Shown: positions 1 to 8,476, counted from the stretch's first letter. The stretch is 64,000 bases of DNA from DATFCK01 sp963728975 (GCA_963728975.1 CAVSMF010000001.1:62001-126000); one strand, 5' to 3'. Notes: generated by a model from the letters alone, not told the origin. Translations and numbers: made by a program.

Positions 1-161
1 TGACCCGCATTGTTTAACTCGACCCAGCGACGTAAGGACCAGATTGATACCCCCAGATCCCGAGCTACTTCCGGGATAGGGCGTCCGCTTTGGACCAACG
101 CAACTGCATTGAATTTGAACTCGCGATCATAACGCCGCGCGAACTTCCTGTTGTCTTGCAT
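1..161 (-). CDS. IS3-family transposase OrfA, N-terminal part (runs off window)
   Basis: Reading leftward from the ATG at 159-161, 53 codons are open to the window edge. The peptide starts MQDNRKFARRYDREFKFNAV and continues with a helix-turn-helix containing EVARDLGVS and SLRRWV. This is the usual start of the small OrfA DNA-binding protein of IS3-family elements (HTH_Tnp_1 / transposase_8 type). An AAGGAAA ribosome binding site lies about 7 bases upstream of the ATG. The catalytic OrfB would lie outside the window. Family assignment is by motif recognition; the IS subgroup cannot be decided from 53 residues. Confidence 0.8.
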   Translation of the reverse strand, partial: MQDNRKFARRYDREFKFNAVALVQSGRPIPEVARDLGVSIWSLRRWVELNNAG

Positions 162-215
162 GGAATGTTTCCTTTCTATCAGGAAAGCCCCGTCCGCGAA
201 ATCGAAGAAACCTCA
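1..215 (-). mobile_element. End of an IS3-family insertion sequence
   Basis: The OrfA reading frame is followed on its 5' side by about 54 bases ending at 215. Read on the minus strand the end begins TGAGGTTTCTTCGATTTCGC, with the 5'-TG expected of IS3 ends. Similarity to the neighbouring tandem array starts exactly at 216 (tggaaaacatg). The element therefore appears to have landed inside an array unit. The other IS end and the target duplication are outside the window. Confidence 0.65.
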
Positions 216-1176
216 TGGAAAACATGTAGCCACCGCCCTGTGGGCGGTGTCGGGCGGGCGTCGGCGCGTTCTGTTCTGTTCACACGCCTATCAAAACCGG
301 CCACAGGCCGGTTGCTACATTGCCGGCGGAAAACTTTAGCCCTTCTTCAGGCTCTCCGCTTTGCGCACCTGCTTCCGCTGCGTTTCTCGCCATAAGAGCA
401 AAGCCGGTAGCCCTCACTGAGCCAGTGGAAAACATGTAGCCACCGCCCTGTGGGCGGTGTCGGGCGGGTGTCGGCGCGTTCTGTTCTGTTCACACGCCTA
501 TCAAAACCGGCCACAGGCCCGTTGCTACATTGCCGGCGGAAAACTTTAGCCCTTCTTCAGGCTCTCCGCTTTGCGCACCTGCTTCCGCTGCGTTTCTCGC
601 CATAAGAGCAAAGCCGGTAGCCCTCACTGAGCCAGTGGAAAACATGTAGCCACCGCCCTGTGGGCGGTGTCGGGCGGGCGTCGGCGCGTTCTGTTCTGTT
701 CACACGCCTATCAAAACCGGCCATAGGCCGGTTGCTACATTGCCGGCGGAAAACTTTAGCCCTTCTTCAGGCTCTCCGCTTTGCGCACCTGCTTCCGCTG
801 CGTTTCTCGCCATAAGAGCAAAGCCGGTAGCCCTCACTGAGCCAGTGGAAAACATGTAGCCACCGCCCTGTGGGCGGTGTCGGGCGGGTGTCGGCGCGTT
901 CTGTTCTGTCTCACACGCCTATCAAAACCGGCCATAGGCCCGTTGCTACATTGCCGGCGGAAAACTTTAGCCCTTCTTCAGGCTCTCCGCTTTGCGCACC
1001 TGCTTCCGCTGCGTTTCTCGCCATAAGAGCAAAGCCGGTAGCCCTCACTGAGCCAGTGGAAAACATGTAGCCACCGCCCTGTGGGCGGTGTCGGGCGGGT
1101 GTCGGCGCGTTCTGTTCTGTTCACACGCCTATCAAAACCGGCCACAGGCCGGTTGCTACATTGCCGGCGGAAAACT
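216..1176. repeat. Tandem array of ~210-bp units (REPIN-like palindrome plus duplicated gene 3' tail)
   Basis: The sequence aacatgtagccaccgccctg recurs at 221, 431, 641, 851 and 1062, giving periods of 210, 210, 210 and 211 bp. Each unit carries two inverted GTAG-headed hairpins: GTAGCCACCGCCC-TGT-GGGCGGTG and, on the other strand, GTAGCAACCGGCC-TGT-GGCCGGT. An outer stem (ATGTAGC with an ACCG partner) joins them. After each double hairpin the first four units carry, on the minus strand, a near-copy of the last ten codons and stop of the vWA gene: VRKAESLKKG* against VRKAETLKKG* in the gene. The fifth palindrome is attached to the real gene end. Units differ at only a few bases. No good open frame runs through the array. 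Confidence 0.95.
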
Positions 1177-3261
1177 TTAACCCTTCTTCAGCGTCTCCGC
1201 TTTGCGCACCAGCTCGATGAACCCGCCGCGATAACCGTTCCCATCGCTGCCTTTCGATTCCTGGGCCCATTCCAGGACCGCTCCCAGAGTTCCATTCCCC
1301 TTGAACTCGGAATCGCGCAAAATCATTCCAAATTCCGCCACCGCGGCCGCGAATTTCAGATCCTGCGGGGCGTTGGCAAACTCCGTCCCGTTATTGTCCA
1401 GCGCCCGCTCGATCAGTTCGCTCTTGTCTCCATCCGGTTTTTTGTAACGCAGTTTCACGGTCAGCATTTCGTTCTGGGACGGTTTCACAGTGCCCGGCGT
1501 CGTTCTGGCTGCTGCCGGCTGGTATTTCAGCGGATCGACCGGCGGAACGCTGGCCGCGGGGTTGGAAGTCGCGCCCACCGGCACCACTTCATAGAGAGCG
1601 GTTACGGTATGGCCGGCCCCGATCTCGCCGGCATCGATCTTGTCGTTATTGAAGTCTTCCTTGCGCAGCATCCGTTTCTCGTAGCCGATCAGGCGATAGG
1701 AAGCGACCTGGGCCGGATTGAATTCCACCTGCACTTTTACGTCCTTGGCGATTGTCACCAGGGTGCCGTTCATCTGTTCGACCAGGACTTTGCGCGCTTC
1801 GTCGATCGAATCCAGATAAGCGTAATTCCCGTTTCCTTTGTCGGCCAGTTTTTGCATGGTGGAATCCTTCAGGTTGTCGGTACCGACGCCGAGCACGCTG
1901 AGAAACACTCCGGTTTTGGCTTTCTCTTCAATGATACGGATCAAATCGCCCTGGCTGGTCACGCCGACGTTGAAGTCGCCGTCGGTGGCGAGAATGACGC
2001 GGTTCACGCCGCCCTTGATAAAGTTTTCGGCGGCAGTTTTGTAGGCGAGCTCGATCCCTTGCGCCCCGTTAGTCGATCCGCCGGCTTCGAGATTTTCAAT
2101 AGCGGAAAGAATCTGTTCTTTGTGATCGCCGGTGGTGGAGGGCAGAGCCAGGCCGGACGCGCCCGCGTAAACGACGATGGCCACTCGATCGTTCTCGGTC
2201 AGTTTATTCACCAGCAGTTTCATCGCTTGCTTAACCAGAGGCAGCCGCTCGGGCGGCGTCATTGATCCGGAAACGTCGAGTAGGAAAACCAGATTACTCG
2301 GACCTCGTTTATCGGTGGCGATCTCGCGGCCTTTCAATCCGATGCGAACCAGCCGGTGGGACGCTTCCCAGGGGCAGTTGGCCACATCCAGATTGATCGA
2401 GAACGGGTCGTTACCCTTGGGCTGAGGATAATCGTAACGAAAGTAATTGATCATTTCCTCGACTCGAACCGCGTCTTTGGGCGGCAGCGAACCGTTGTTG
2501 ATGAAGCGCCGGATATTGGAGTAAGAGGCGGTGTCAACGTCGATGGAAAAGGTGGAGAGCGGATTGGTCGCGGCATCGAGGAACGGATTTTCCAGGATCC
2601 GATCGTAAGCGGCGGTGTTGAACGCGCCGTCCGCCTCGCGAATATTCTCTGAGCTTTCGCTTTGCCTGGCAAAAGCAGCAAACGCGGGCGCGGCCGGCTG
2701 GCCGACGAGTTGTTGCCCAAAGGTTCCTCCCCCGCCCGCGACCAAGTCGCGATGAAGAGTGAGCACGGGGACCGGTTCGGCCGAACTCTCTTTCGCCTTC
2801 TTGATGTAATTCGGGGGCCCTGAGGAAGCGCTCGCCCCCGGCGAAGCCAATTCTCCCTGCACGTCTCCGAACTGGTCCGTTCGCAACGACAAGATAGGCA
2901 AGTCGACCCGGGAACCTGTTTGTCCGGCGGCAAATCGATCGTGACCACTGTGGGCGCGCCAGTATTTTCCAACCGCCACCGCTCCGATTACCGCGAACAA
3001 TGCCAGGGTGGCTGCAATTGAAAGCGGTCGGGCGATCGACCAGAACCAGGGATCATCCCGGATATCGATGAGGTTTGCCGGCGCGACGGCTTGATCTTCA
3101 GCCGAGTATTCGGCGGTTAGCATCGCCGCCAGGCTGCGGGTTTCGGCTACCACACGCTGCCCTTCAGGCGATGCGGCTAAGGTTTGCTCGATCTGCGCTT
3201 TTTCTTCGCCCGAAAGTTCGCCGAGGGCGTAAGCGGTTAGTTTGGGATCATCTACATTCAT
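1177..3261 (-). CDS. von Willebrand factor type A domain protein (YfbK-like) with anti-sigma-like N terminus
   Basis: The protein has 694 residues. Residues 1-60 resemble the N terminus of anti-sigma factors (LTAYALGELSGEE...), but without the zinc-binding Cys/His set. One membrane helix follows at about 79-98. A low-complexity linker leads to a vWA_N-type segment near 230-300 and a vWA domain whose MIDAS motif DVSGSM lies at 329-334. The C terminus matches the DUF3520-type tail of YfbK-like proteins. The large part is probably periplasmic and metal-dependent in ligand binding. The start lies 7 bases after the stop of the ECF sigma gene, so the two are one operon. It may sense a signal and hold the sigma factor; that role is inferred. 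Its 3' end abuts the tandem array, which contains copies of its last codons. Confidence 0.88.
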   Translation of the reverse strand: MNVDDPKLTAYALGELSGEEKAQIEQTLAASPEGQRVVAETRSLAAMLTAEYSAEDQAVAPANLIDIRDDPWFWSIARPLSIAATLALFAVIGAVAVGKYWRAHSGHDRFAAGQTGSRVDLPILSLRTDQFGDVQGELASPGASASSGPPNYIKKAKESSAEPVPVLTLHRDLVAGGGGTFGQQLVGQPAAPAFAAFARQSESSENIREADGAFNTAAYDRILENPFLDAATNPLSTFSIDVDTASYSNIRRFINNGSLPPKDAVRVEEMINYFRYDYPQPKGNDPFSINLDVANCPWEASHRLVRIGLKGREIATDKRGPSNLVFLLDVSGSMTPPERLPLVKQAMKLLVNKLTENDRVAIVVYAGASGLALPSTTGDHKEQILSAIENLEAGGSTNGAQGIELAYKTAAENFIKGGVNRVILATDGDFNVGVTSQGDLIRIIEEKAKTGVFLSVLGVGTDNLKDSTMQKLADKGNGNYAYLDSIDEARKVLVEQMNGTLVTIAKDVKVQVEFNPAQVASYRLIGYEKRMLRKEDFNNDKIDAGEIGAGHTVTALYEVVPVGATSNPAASVPPVDPLKYQPAAARTTPGTVKPSQNEMLTVKLRYKKPDGDKSELIERALDNNGTEFANAPQDLKFAAAVAEFGMILRDSEFKGNGTLGAVLEWAQESKGSDGNGYRGGFIELVRKAETLKKG

Positions 3262-3267
3262 TTTTGG

Positions 3268-3831
3268 TCAGGTTGTTCTGGGGTTGAACGCGATAAAATC
3301 TCTGGAGGCATGGGCGTAACGCTGCCGCAACGTTTTGAGCGCGGTATGGATTAGCACGCCGACGTTGTTCGCCGTCGTCTGGGTAATCTCGGCGATCTGC
3401 TGGTAACTGAGATCGTTTTGAAACTTTAACTGAATTACTTCCTGCTGCCGCGGCGGCAGGGTGGCGACAATCTTCAACAGAAACCCGGCCGCCTCCTTTT
3501 GCTCGAGACTTTCGTAGGGCAACGGCTGCTCGCTTTGGTGTGACGCGATCATTTCCTGGTCGAGAAAAAGCATCCGTTTCTCTTTTCGGCAGATGTTGAG
3601 AGCGCCGTTGCGGCAAACTGTGAACAGCCAGGTCGCCGGTTCTCCAGCATGCCCTGATGAGGCCCCGTTGCGTTGATATTTAACGAACGTTTCCTGGACA
3701 ACATCGCGGGCTCGTTCCCTGTCGCCGGTGATTCGGGTGGCGAATTGGACAAGCGGAATCTCAAACCGCCGGATGAGCTCGTGAAATTGCTTCGATTTCG
3801 CGTCTTCTGGCTTCGTTTCCGGCTCACGCAT
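3268..3831 (-). CDS. RNA polymerase ECF-type sigma factor
   Basis: This 187-residue protein has a region 2 (RITGDRERARDVVQETFVKY...ATWLFTVCRNGALNICRKEKR) and a region 4 helix-turn-helix (LPPRQQEVIQLKFQNDLSYQQIAEITQTTANNVGVLIHTALKTLRQ shortened here to its key residues). Lengths and spacing fit an ECF sigma-70 factor. It directs RNA polymerase to a small regulon, usually including its own operon. The vWA protein with an anti-sigma-like N terminus follows after 7 bases. The ATG at 3829-3831 is the only start that keeps a full region 2. Confidence 0.9.
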   Translation of the reverse strand: MREPETKPEDAKSKQFHELIRRFEIPLVQFATRITGDRERARDVVQETFVKYQRNGASSGHAGEPATWLFTVCRNGALNICRKEKRMLFLDQEMIASHQSEQPLPYESLEQKEAAGFLLKIVATLPPRQQEVIQLKFQNDLSYQQIAEITQTTANNVGVLIHTALKTLRQRYAHASRDFIAFNPRTT

Positions 3832-4243
3832 AACCTTTCCCTGAGCTTAACGCGCGAAGGGCTAAAACCTTAGGAGATATTTTGCGCATTCCCGGGGAGC
3901 GCGGGCATTTTGCCGGGTATCTGTTTAGCGCTTAACGCGCGGGAACAATTCCAGTCTGGGCAACGCCCCAGCTGGCAAAGCGGAAAAACGGTCGCGGACT
4001 GAGACCCCTGCCACTTTAGGGCTGGCCGCGTTAAAATGGCTTGCAATGTGGGAGGGGCCTTCGGCCGCGAGAGTTTCTGGGGCTTTACTTAACCTGTGGA
4101 AGACCGTGGCTAAACACATACGTTGCCGGACGCTGTTCGACCTCGCGGGTTGGCCCATCTTGGGGAACGAAAAGCGCCATCGTGGGTTCGCGCCAAAATG
4201 CCGCGAACCGCGGGCAAAATCGCCCGCACTCCCCTTTCCCACC
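3832..4243. other. Non-coding stretch upstream of the ECF sigma gene
   Basis: About 410 bases lie between the sigma gene and a doubtful small frame. The part near 3832-3950 should hold the sigma operon promoter, but I see no convincing -35/-10 pair. Short hairpins occur, for example around gcgcttaacgcgc near 3930. Long frames on both strands here lack family resemblance and run antisense to each other. Confidence 0.4.
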
Positions 4244-4561
4244 TCAACCGAAAGCGCGGCGTGGTTGAACCAGCTCGCGGTCAAGGCCTGCGACATCTTT
4301 CTGGTCAAACCGAAGCCGAGCCGGCGAAGTGAACCGAAAGGCAATTTTCCCGGTGGCAGTTTCCTTAATTGTAAAGTGAACCGATCGATTTTGCGGTTCA
4401 AAACCAAGGCTAAGGCCGAGTTTCCGGAAGCAGCCATCCATCTCATTAATCCAGTGTTTGAACTGCTCGAAGTCGAACCGGCCGATGTCGCAGGTCAGAA
4501 CGGAATGAAGGAGCTGACGGATGGGCTCATGCTGGTTCGGGGTGGCGTTTTCGGTCTCCAT
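4244..4561 (-). CDS. Hypothetical protein (doubtful)
   Basis: A 105-residue frame starts METENATPNQHEPIRQLLHS and contains DFEQFKHWINEMDGCFRKLG and TIKETATGKIAFRFTSPARL. Its composition looks protein-like, mixing hydrophobic and charged residues, unlike the frames that overlap it in other phases. No good ribosome binding site precedes the ATG and I recognise no family. It could be the surviving part of a longer decayed gene, or spurious. Confidence 0.3.
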   Translation of the reverse strand: METENATPNQHEPIRQLLHSVLTCDIGRFDFEQFKHWINEMDGCFRKLGLSLGFEPQNRSVHFTIKETATGKIAFRFTSPARLRFDQKDVAGLDRELVQPRRAFG

Positions 4562-4731
4562 CGCGAGGCCAGTTAAAGCAGGGTAAATGCCGCTTTTTTA
4601 TGCTTGCCAAAATTTATGAAGCTTGCTGGAATCCCGAACTATAGAGGAGGATATTGGCCAGCTTACCCTTCCGGCGGTCAAACCCGGGTTTTGTCGGGCC
4701 ACTAGCGATGCCGGCCAATAAAAGCAAAATC

Positions 4732-5670
4732 ATGAAGAATCGAATAATGACGACGCAATTGAAAGCAGCCCTGGCCATCTTTGCGCTGCTTTTATCACTC
4801 AGTTTTCTCCAAAATGCCGGGGCGACGGCTATGCCGGTTTTGTACGGAGCGACCACTGCGGGGGACGGCAGCAGTGATCTCTACATTCTTAGCCCGGTTG
4901 ATGGATCGGTTATTCAGGATGTGGGGGCCATCGGTTTTTCTGTGACCGGTCTGGCATTTGATCCGATCACGGGAGTTCTTTACGGCTCAACCGGAAACAA
5001 CAGTCAATCCCCCGGCAGCTTAATCACGATTGATACGAGCACGGGTGCCGGGACACTGGTGGGAAGCTATGGCCCCGGGGGGACGAACGAAGTTCTCAAC
5101 ACCATGGCGGACCTCACTTTCACATCCAACGGGGCGCTCTATGGGTGGGCCGAGCCGGACTTGGACTCTTTGTACAGCATTAATACCACTACCGGAACGG
5201 CGACCTTGGTTGGACCTTCAGGTCTTAGCACCGGCGGGTCCGGCTTGGGCGCCAATTCCAGTGACGTGATTTATTTCACCGGCGACACTTCCACCGGCGA
5301 GCTTCGGACCATTGATCCCACAACGGGGATGCCAACCGATGTTGTTGTGATGTCGGGGGTGCGCGAGGACCAGATTAACTCGCTTGCCTTCGATCCCACC
5401 GACGTGCTTTACGGCGTGCTCCGTGGCGGCAGCAGCGGGGAGGTGGAAGGATTCGCATTCCCATACGAGTTGATCACGATCGACACGCAAACCGGTCTAA
5501 TCACTTCTCTGGGGCCGACGGTGGACCGATTGGATGCAATCGCCTTTGCGCCGTCGATAACTGCTTCCGTGCCCACCGGAGGAAACGCGGGGTTGCTTTT
5601 CGGCATCGGCCTGGTGGCGATTCTCTTTGTCAGGCGACCCTGCGCTGCCAGAGCAAGCGTCACCAGTTAG
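4732..5670 (+). CDS. Secreted beta-propeller-like protein with VPDSG-CTERM-like sorting tail
   Basis: From the ATG at 4732 the protein has 312 residues. It begins MKNRIMTTQLKAALAIFALLLS, a signal peptide ending near NAGATA. The body contains repeated short motifs such as LAFDPITGVLYGST, LITIDTSTGAGTLVG, YSINTTTGTATLVG and LAFDPTDVLYGV. These resemble blades of the DUF4394/PQQ-like propeller type. The C terminus has VPTGGNAGLLFGIG, a hydrophobic stretch and an RR cluster, matching exosortase-dependent VPDSG-CTERM tails common in Verrucomicrobia. It would be exported and probably anchored or processed at the surface. The frame is open upstream to 4654, but that part has no signal-like residues. 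No neighbour explains its role. Confidence 0.75.
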   Translation: MKNRIMTTQLKAALAIFALLLSLSFLQNAGATAMPVLYGATTAGDGSSDLYILSPVDGSVIQDVGAIGFSVTGLAFDPITGVLYGSTGNNSQSPGSLITIDTSTGAGTLVGSYGPGGTNEVLNTMADLTFTSNGALYGWAEPDLDSLYSINTTTGTATLVGPSGLSTGGSGLGANSSDVIYFTGDTSTGELRTIDPTTGMPTDVVVMSGVREDQINSLAFDPTDVLYGVLRGGSSGEVEGFAFPYELITIDTQTGLITSLGPTVDRLDAIAFAPSITASVPTGGNAGLLFGIGLVAILFVRRPCAARASVTS

Positions 5671-5828
5671 CGAACTGCGGACACCGGGTCCGCGACAGCT
5701 TCGGGCAATAGTTTGACGCGACTTTCGGTCGCGCGGCGGAAACGGAAAGCGGCGAAGACGCTGCTTCTACTCAGGCCAATGCCGTTTCTGATTGGCTAAG
5801 CCAGCCTGGAGTGTGCAGATTCCAGGCG

Positions 5829-6711
5829 ATGAAGATGGGGACTTATCTCAAAGCGCGGCAAAAGACGATCGATCGCGCGCTCGACCGCTATCTGCCAAAA
5901 GCGAATGCGAAACCGCCTACGATTCATCAGGCCATGCGCTACAGTCTGTTTGCCGGCGGCAAACGTTTGCGGCCTATTCTCTGCCTGGCCGCGGCGGAAG
6001 CTTGTGGGGGAAAAATCGAGAACGCTCTTCCCCACGCCTGCGCCATGGAATGCATCCATACCTATTCCCTCGTCCACGACGATCTCCCGAGCATGGATAA
6101 CGACGATTACCGCCGAGGACGTCTGACCTGCCACAAGGTTTTCGGCGACGGCATTGCTGTTCTTGCCGGGGATGCATTATTGACCATTGCCTTTGAAATT
6201 GTTGCTCGCGCGAAACCGACTCGCCGGTTACGCCATGGCGGATTTGTTGCGCGAGGTGGCGGTTGCCGCCGGCAGTCGGAAACTGATCGCCGGCCAGGTC
6301 GCCGATCTTGAAGCAGAAGGCAAGAAAGCCACCCGCGAGCAGTTAGGCTACATTCATAGGAATAAAACGGCGGCAATCCTGACTACTTCGGTCCGACTGG
6401 GCGCGATGAGCGCCAATGCCTCTCCGAAACAGCTGCGGGCGATCACAAATTTCGGGCGCGCCCTGGGCCTCGCTTTCCAGGTTATTGACGATATTCTCGA
6501 TGTCACACAAACCACCGAAAAGCTCGGCAAAAGCGCCGGCAAAGATGTGGCGGCAAAAAAAGCGACTTATCCCGCGGTCATTGGCCTGGAAAAATCCCGG
6601 GCTGAAGCCGGCCGGCTGACCCGCCAGGCGCACCGCGCCCTGTCGGCTTTTGCTGAAAAAGGCAAAGCGCTGCATGCCCTGGCCAATTATCTTTTGGAAC
6701 GCGACTACTAA
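5829..6711 (+). pseudogene. ispA: Polyprenyl (farnesyl/geranylgeranyl) diphosphate synthase, frameshifted
   Basis: The 5' part (5829 to about 6230) encodes GGKRLRPILCLAAAEACGG and the first Asp-rich motif DDLPSMDNDD. The 3' part (frame of 6187-6711) encodes LIAGQVADLEAEG, the second Asp-rich motif DDILD and GKSAGKDVAAKKATYP. The frames differ by one base. Removing one t near 6230 (cggttacgcc) joins EIVARAKPTRR to YAMADLLREVAVAAGSRKL and gives 293 residues, the normal length for IspA-type synthases. All catalytic motifs remain, so this is a very recent loss or a sequencing or assembly error. The enzyme makes C15/C20 prenyl diphosphates for quinone and cell-wall carrier lipids. The ATG at 5829 is preferred over 5811. 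Confidence 0.85.
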
Positions 6712-6952
6712 TGCAATGTAACGGATGAATGGAACAGACTCCGTCCAATGGTGGTCAATTCGGGGAGCGCAAGAAACTGAGGAATCTCCCAAATTTCTTT
6801 TCCTCCTTTTCTGTTTTCCTGTTTTCCTTAGCAATCATTGAAATTGGCGTTTGACCCTGGTCGCTAATCGATGCTGGAATCTGCTTACGGGGTAATACTG
6901 CACATTCCATAAATGCCAGATGCGCTTGCCCCGAGTACTATCAATAATAAAT

Positions 6953-8038
6953 ATGCAGACCTGGCCGGAACACGTTCTCCTCGTGGTCAATTCCGCCGCC
7001 AACCTCCTCGCCCTGGCCGGCGCGGCCATCGTCCTGATAGCCCTGGTGTTTGCCTATTTTACCGGAGCCGAGCTGCGCAAAAGAGCCGGTGAAGCAGGAT
7101 CCGCCCCGGGCCAGGACCAATCAAGAGCATTGCGGCTGCGCGTCTCGCAGCTTCAGGCAGAACTGAAAACAGCTCGCCGCTCGGAAGAAGCGATTGCTCT
7201 GCGCGTCTCAAAAGCTGAAACCGATTTGGCGGCTGTCCGCCAGTCCGATGAAACCAAACAGGCCCGCATAGCCAAACTCGAGCCGGAACTCGCCGCCGTC
7301 CGAAAAGCAACAGAACAGAAAACTTCCCGCATCACCCAGCTCGAAACCGACCTCGCTGCCGCCCGCTCGGCCAACGAAAAGAATAGTTCCCGTCTCCTCC
7401 AACTCCAGGTCGACCTCGCCACCGAGCAAACTGCAACCAAACAGAAAACTTCCCGCGTCGCTCAGCTCGAAGCCGAACTGGCCACCGCCCAGGCAACCAA
7501 CCAAAAGAACAGTTCCCACCTCGCTCAAGTCGAAGCCGAACTGGATGTGGAGCGGGCGGCAAACGAACAAAAGAATTCTCGTCTGAGCCAACTGGAACCC
7601 CAATTGGCTTCGGCAAAGAAATCCGCGGATGAAGCGAAGGCTCTGGCGAAACAACTGGAAGAAAAAGAGCGGCCCCGAACGATCACTCCGGAACGGCGCA
7701 GCCAGTTTCTGGAGGCGGTAAACGGATTACCGAAAGGCAAAGTAATCGTATCGGCGATTTTCTTTAACAAGGAAGCGCACGAGCTTGGCGGAGAGATCGC
7801 GCGCCTGCTGAAGAATGCCGGGTTCAATGTGTTGTCGCCCGAGCCGCTCAATTTTTTCACCACAAGCCGTCCATCAAGCGGGATCCGGATCGGGTTCAAG
7901 AATTCGAATGAGACGCCGCCGGAGGCGGTCACTCTGGAGAAAGGGTTCACCACCATGGGATGGCCGCCTGAAGTGACGACCTTGGTCAATGGCCAGGGAG
8001 ATGACGTGGTGGAAATTCAGGTTACTCCAACCAAGTAG
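6953..8038 (+). CDS. Membrane-anchored coiled-coil protein with 21-residue repeats
   Basis: The protein has 361 residues from the ATG at 6953; an in-frame ATG at 6920 would add 11. One membrane helix (LLALAGAAIVLIALVFAYF) is followed by a long alpha-helical coiled coil. In its centre, 21-residue units (three heptads) repeat about five times, each like EQKTSRITQLETDLAAARSA. A compact C-terminal domain of about 110 residues follows (GKVIVSAIFFNKEAHELGGEIARLL). It resembles no family I can name with confidence. The architecture suggests a structural or tethering role at the inner membrane. It is followed by the non-coding stretch with a miniature element. Confidence 0.8.
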   Translation: MQTWPEHVLLVVNSAANLLALAGAAIVLIALVFAYFTGAELRKRAGEAGSAPGQDQSRALRLRVSQLQAELKTARRSEEAIALRVSKAETDLAAVRQSDETKQARIAKLEPELAAVRKATEQKTSRITQLETDLAAARSANEKNSSRLLQLQVDLATEQTATKQKTSRVAQLEAELATAQATNQKNSSHLAQVEAELDVERAANEQKNSRLSQLEPQLASAKKSADEAKALAKQLEEKERPRTITPERRSQFLEAVNGLPKGKVIVSAIFFNKEAHELGGEIARLLKNAGFNVLSPEPLNFFTTSRPSSGIRIGFKNSNETPPEAVTLEKGFTTMGWPPEVTTLVNGQGDDVVEIQVTPTK

Positions 8039-8476
8039 GCGCAGGAACGGCGCGGGCTGCTCCCGGCTTTCTTAGAACGGCTGTTCTACTTCGTTTCCCT
8101 AACAGGAGAGAGCAACTCTCCGTTCTCCCGCGACCTCGGCTTGTCTTGGAACCCCATCTCGTAAAAAAGGGAACAGGTGCGTTGTCAAAAATTGGCCCGG
8201 CTCTTCAGTCATCGAACGCTTCGGCTCTGCTCCTCGGTCGCGCCTTGCCTGTCGCCCGCCGGAACTTGGCGCACTCGTTCCCCGTTTATGAGCCGGGGTC
8301 TAGCGTCCGATCATCCGGAGGAGAGCGATGATGGTCATTGCAATCGCCATTTCCAGGATGGCAAAAATGCCTTGTTTCTCCTTGCCTTGTCGCACCCAGG
8401 AACACATAGCACCGGGTGTGCCTGGTCTGGCGCGGATGCCGATCTCTCCGCCAAATTTCAAGGGAACGCCGGCCGG
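8039..8476. other. Intergenic stretch holding a degenerate TA-type element
   Basis: The gap lies between two convergent genes. It contains the palindromic element at about 8149-8300. On the minus strand, immediately after the histidine kinase stop, an open frame continues to 8300 and ends KQGIFAILEMAIAMTIIALL plus six residues. Its stop codon TAG is formed by the end of the element. This short hydrophobic frame (ATG near 8409) could be a small membrane peptide or chance. Confidence 0.45.
8149..8300. mobile_element. Degenerate miniature TA-flanked palindromic element (family A, copy 1)
   Basis: The left end gaaccccatctcgtaaaaaa and the right end, reverse complemented as gaccccggctcataaacggg, match over about 30 bases with mismatches. 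They resemble the ends of the intact copy at 11209-11482. The interior gcttcggctctgctcctcgg with cgcgccttgcc resembles the core shared by all copies. The right flank keeps TA (8301-8302); the left flank has decayed to TG. Confidence 0.5.

Noticed and set aside
90..1070. Open frames on the plus strand across the array (such as 90-395, 151-339 and 870-1070)
   Set aside because: They are translations of the 210-bp repeats and of the antisense of OrfA; no family resemblance and the peptides simply repeat.
216..1176. CRISPR array
   Set aside because: Units are about 210 bp and almost identical along their whole length. There are no short repeats with unique spacers and no cas genes.
1081..2265. 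394-codon plus-strand frame
   Set aside because: It is antisense to the vWA gene, which has clear domains.
3925..4576. Two overlapping long frames (3925-4446 minus, 4046-4576 plus)
   Set aside because: Composition is shadow-like (rich in Arg, Pro, Ser), they overlap each other and no motif is recognisable.
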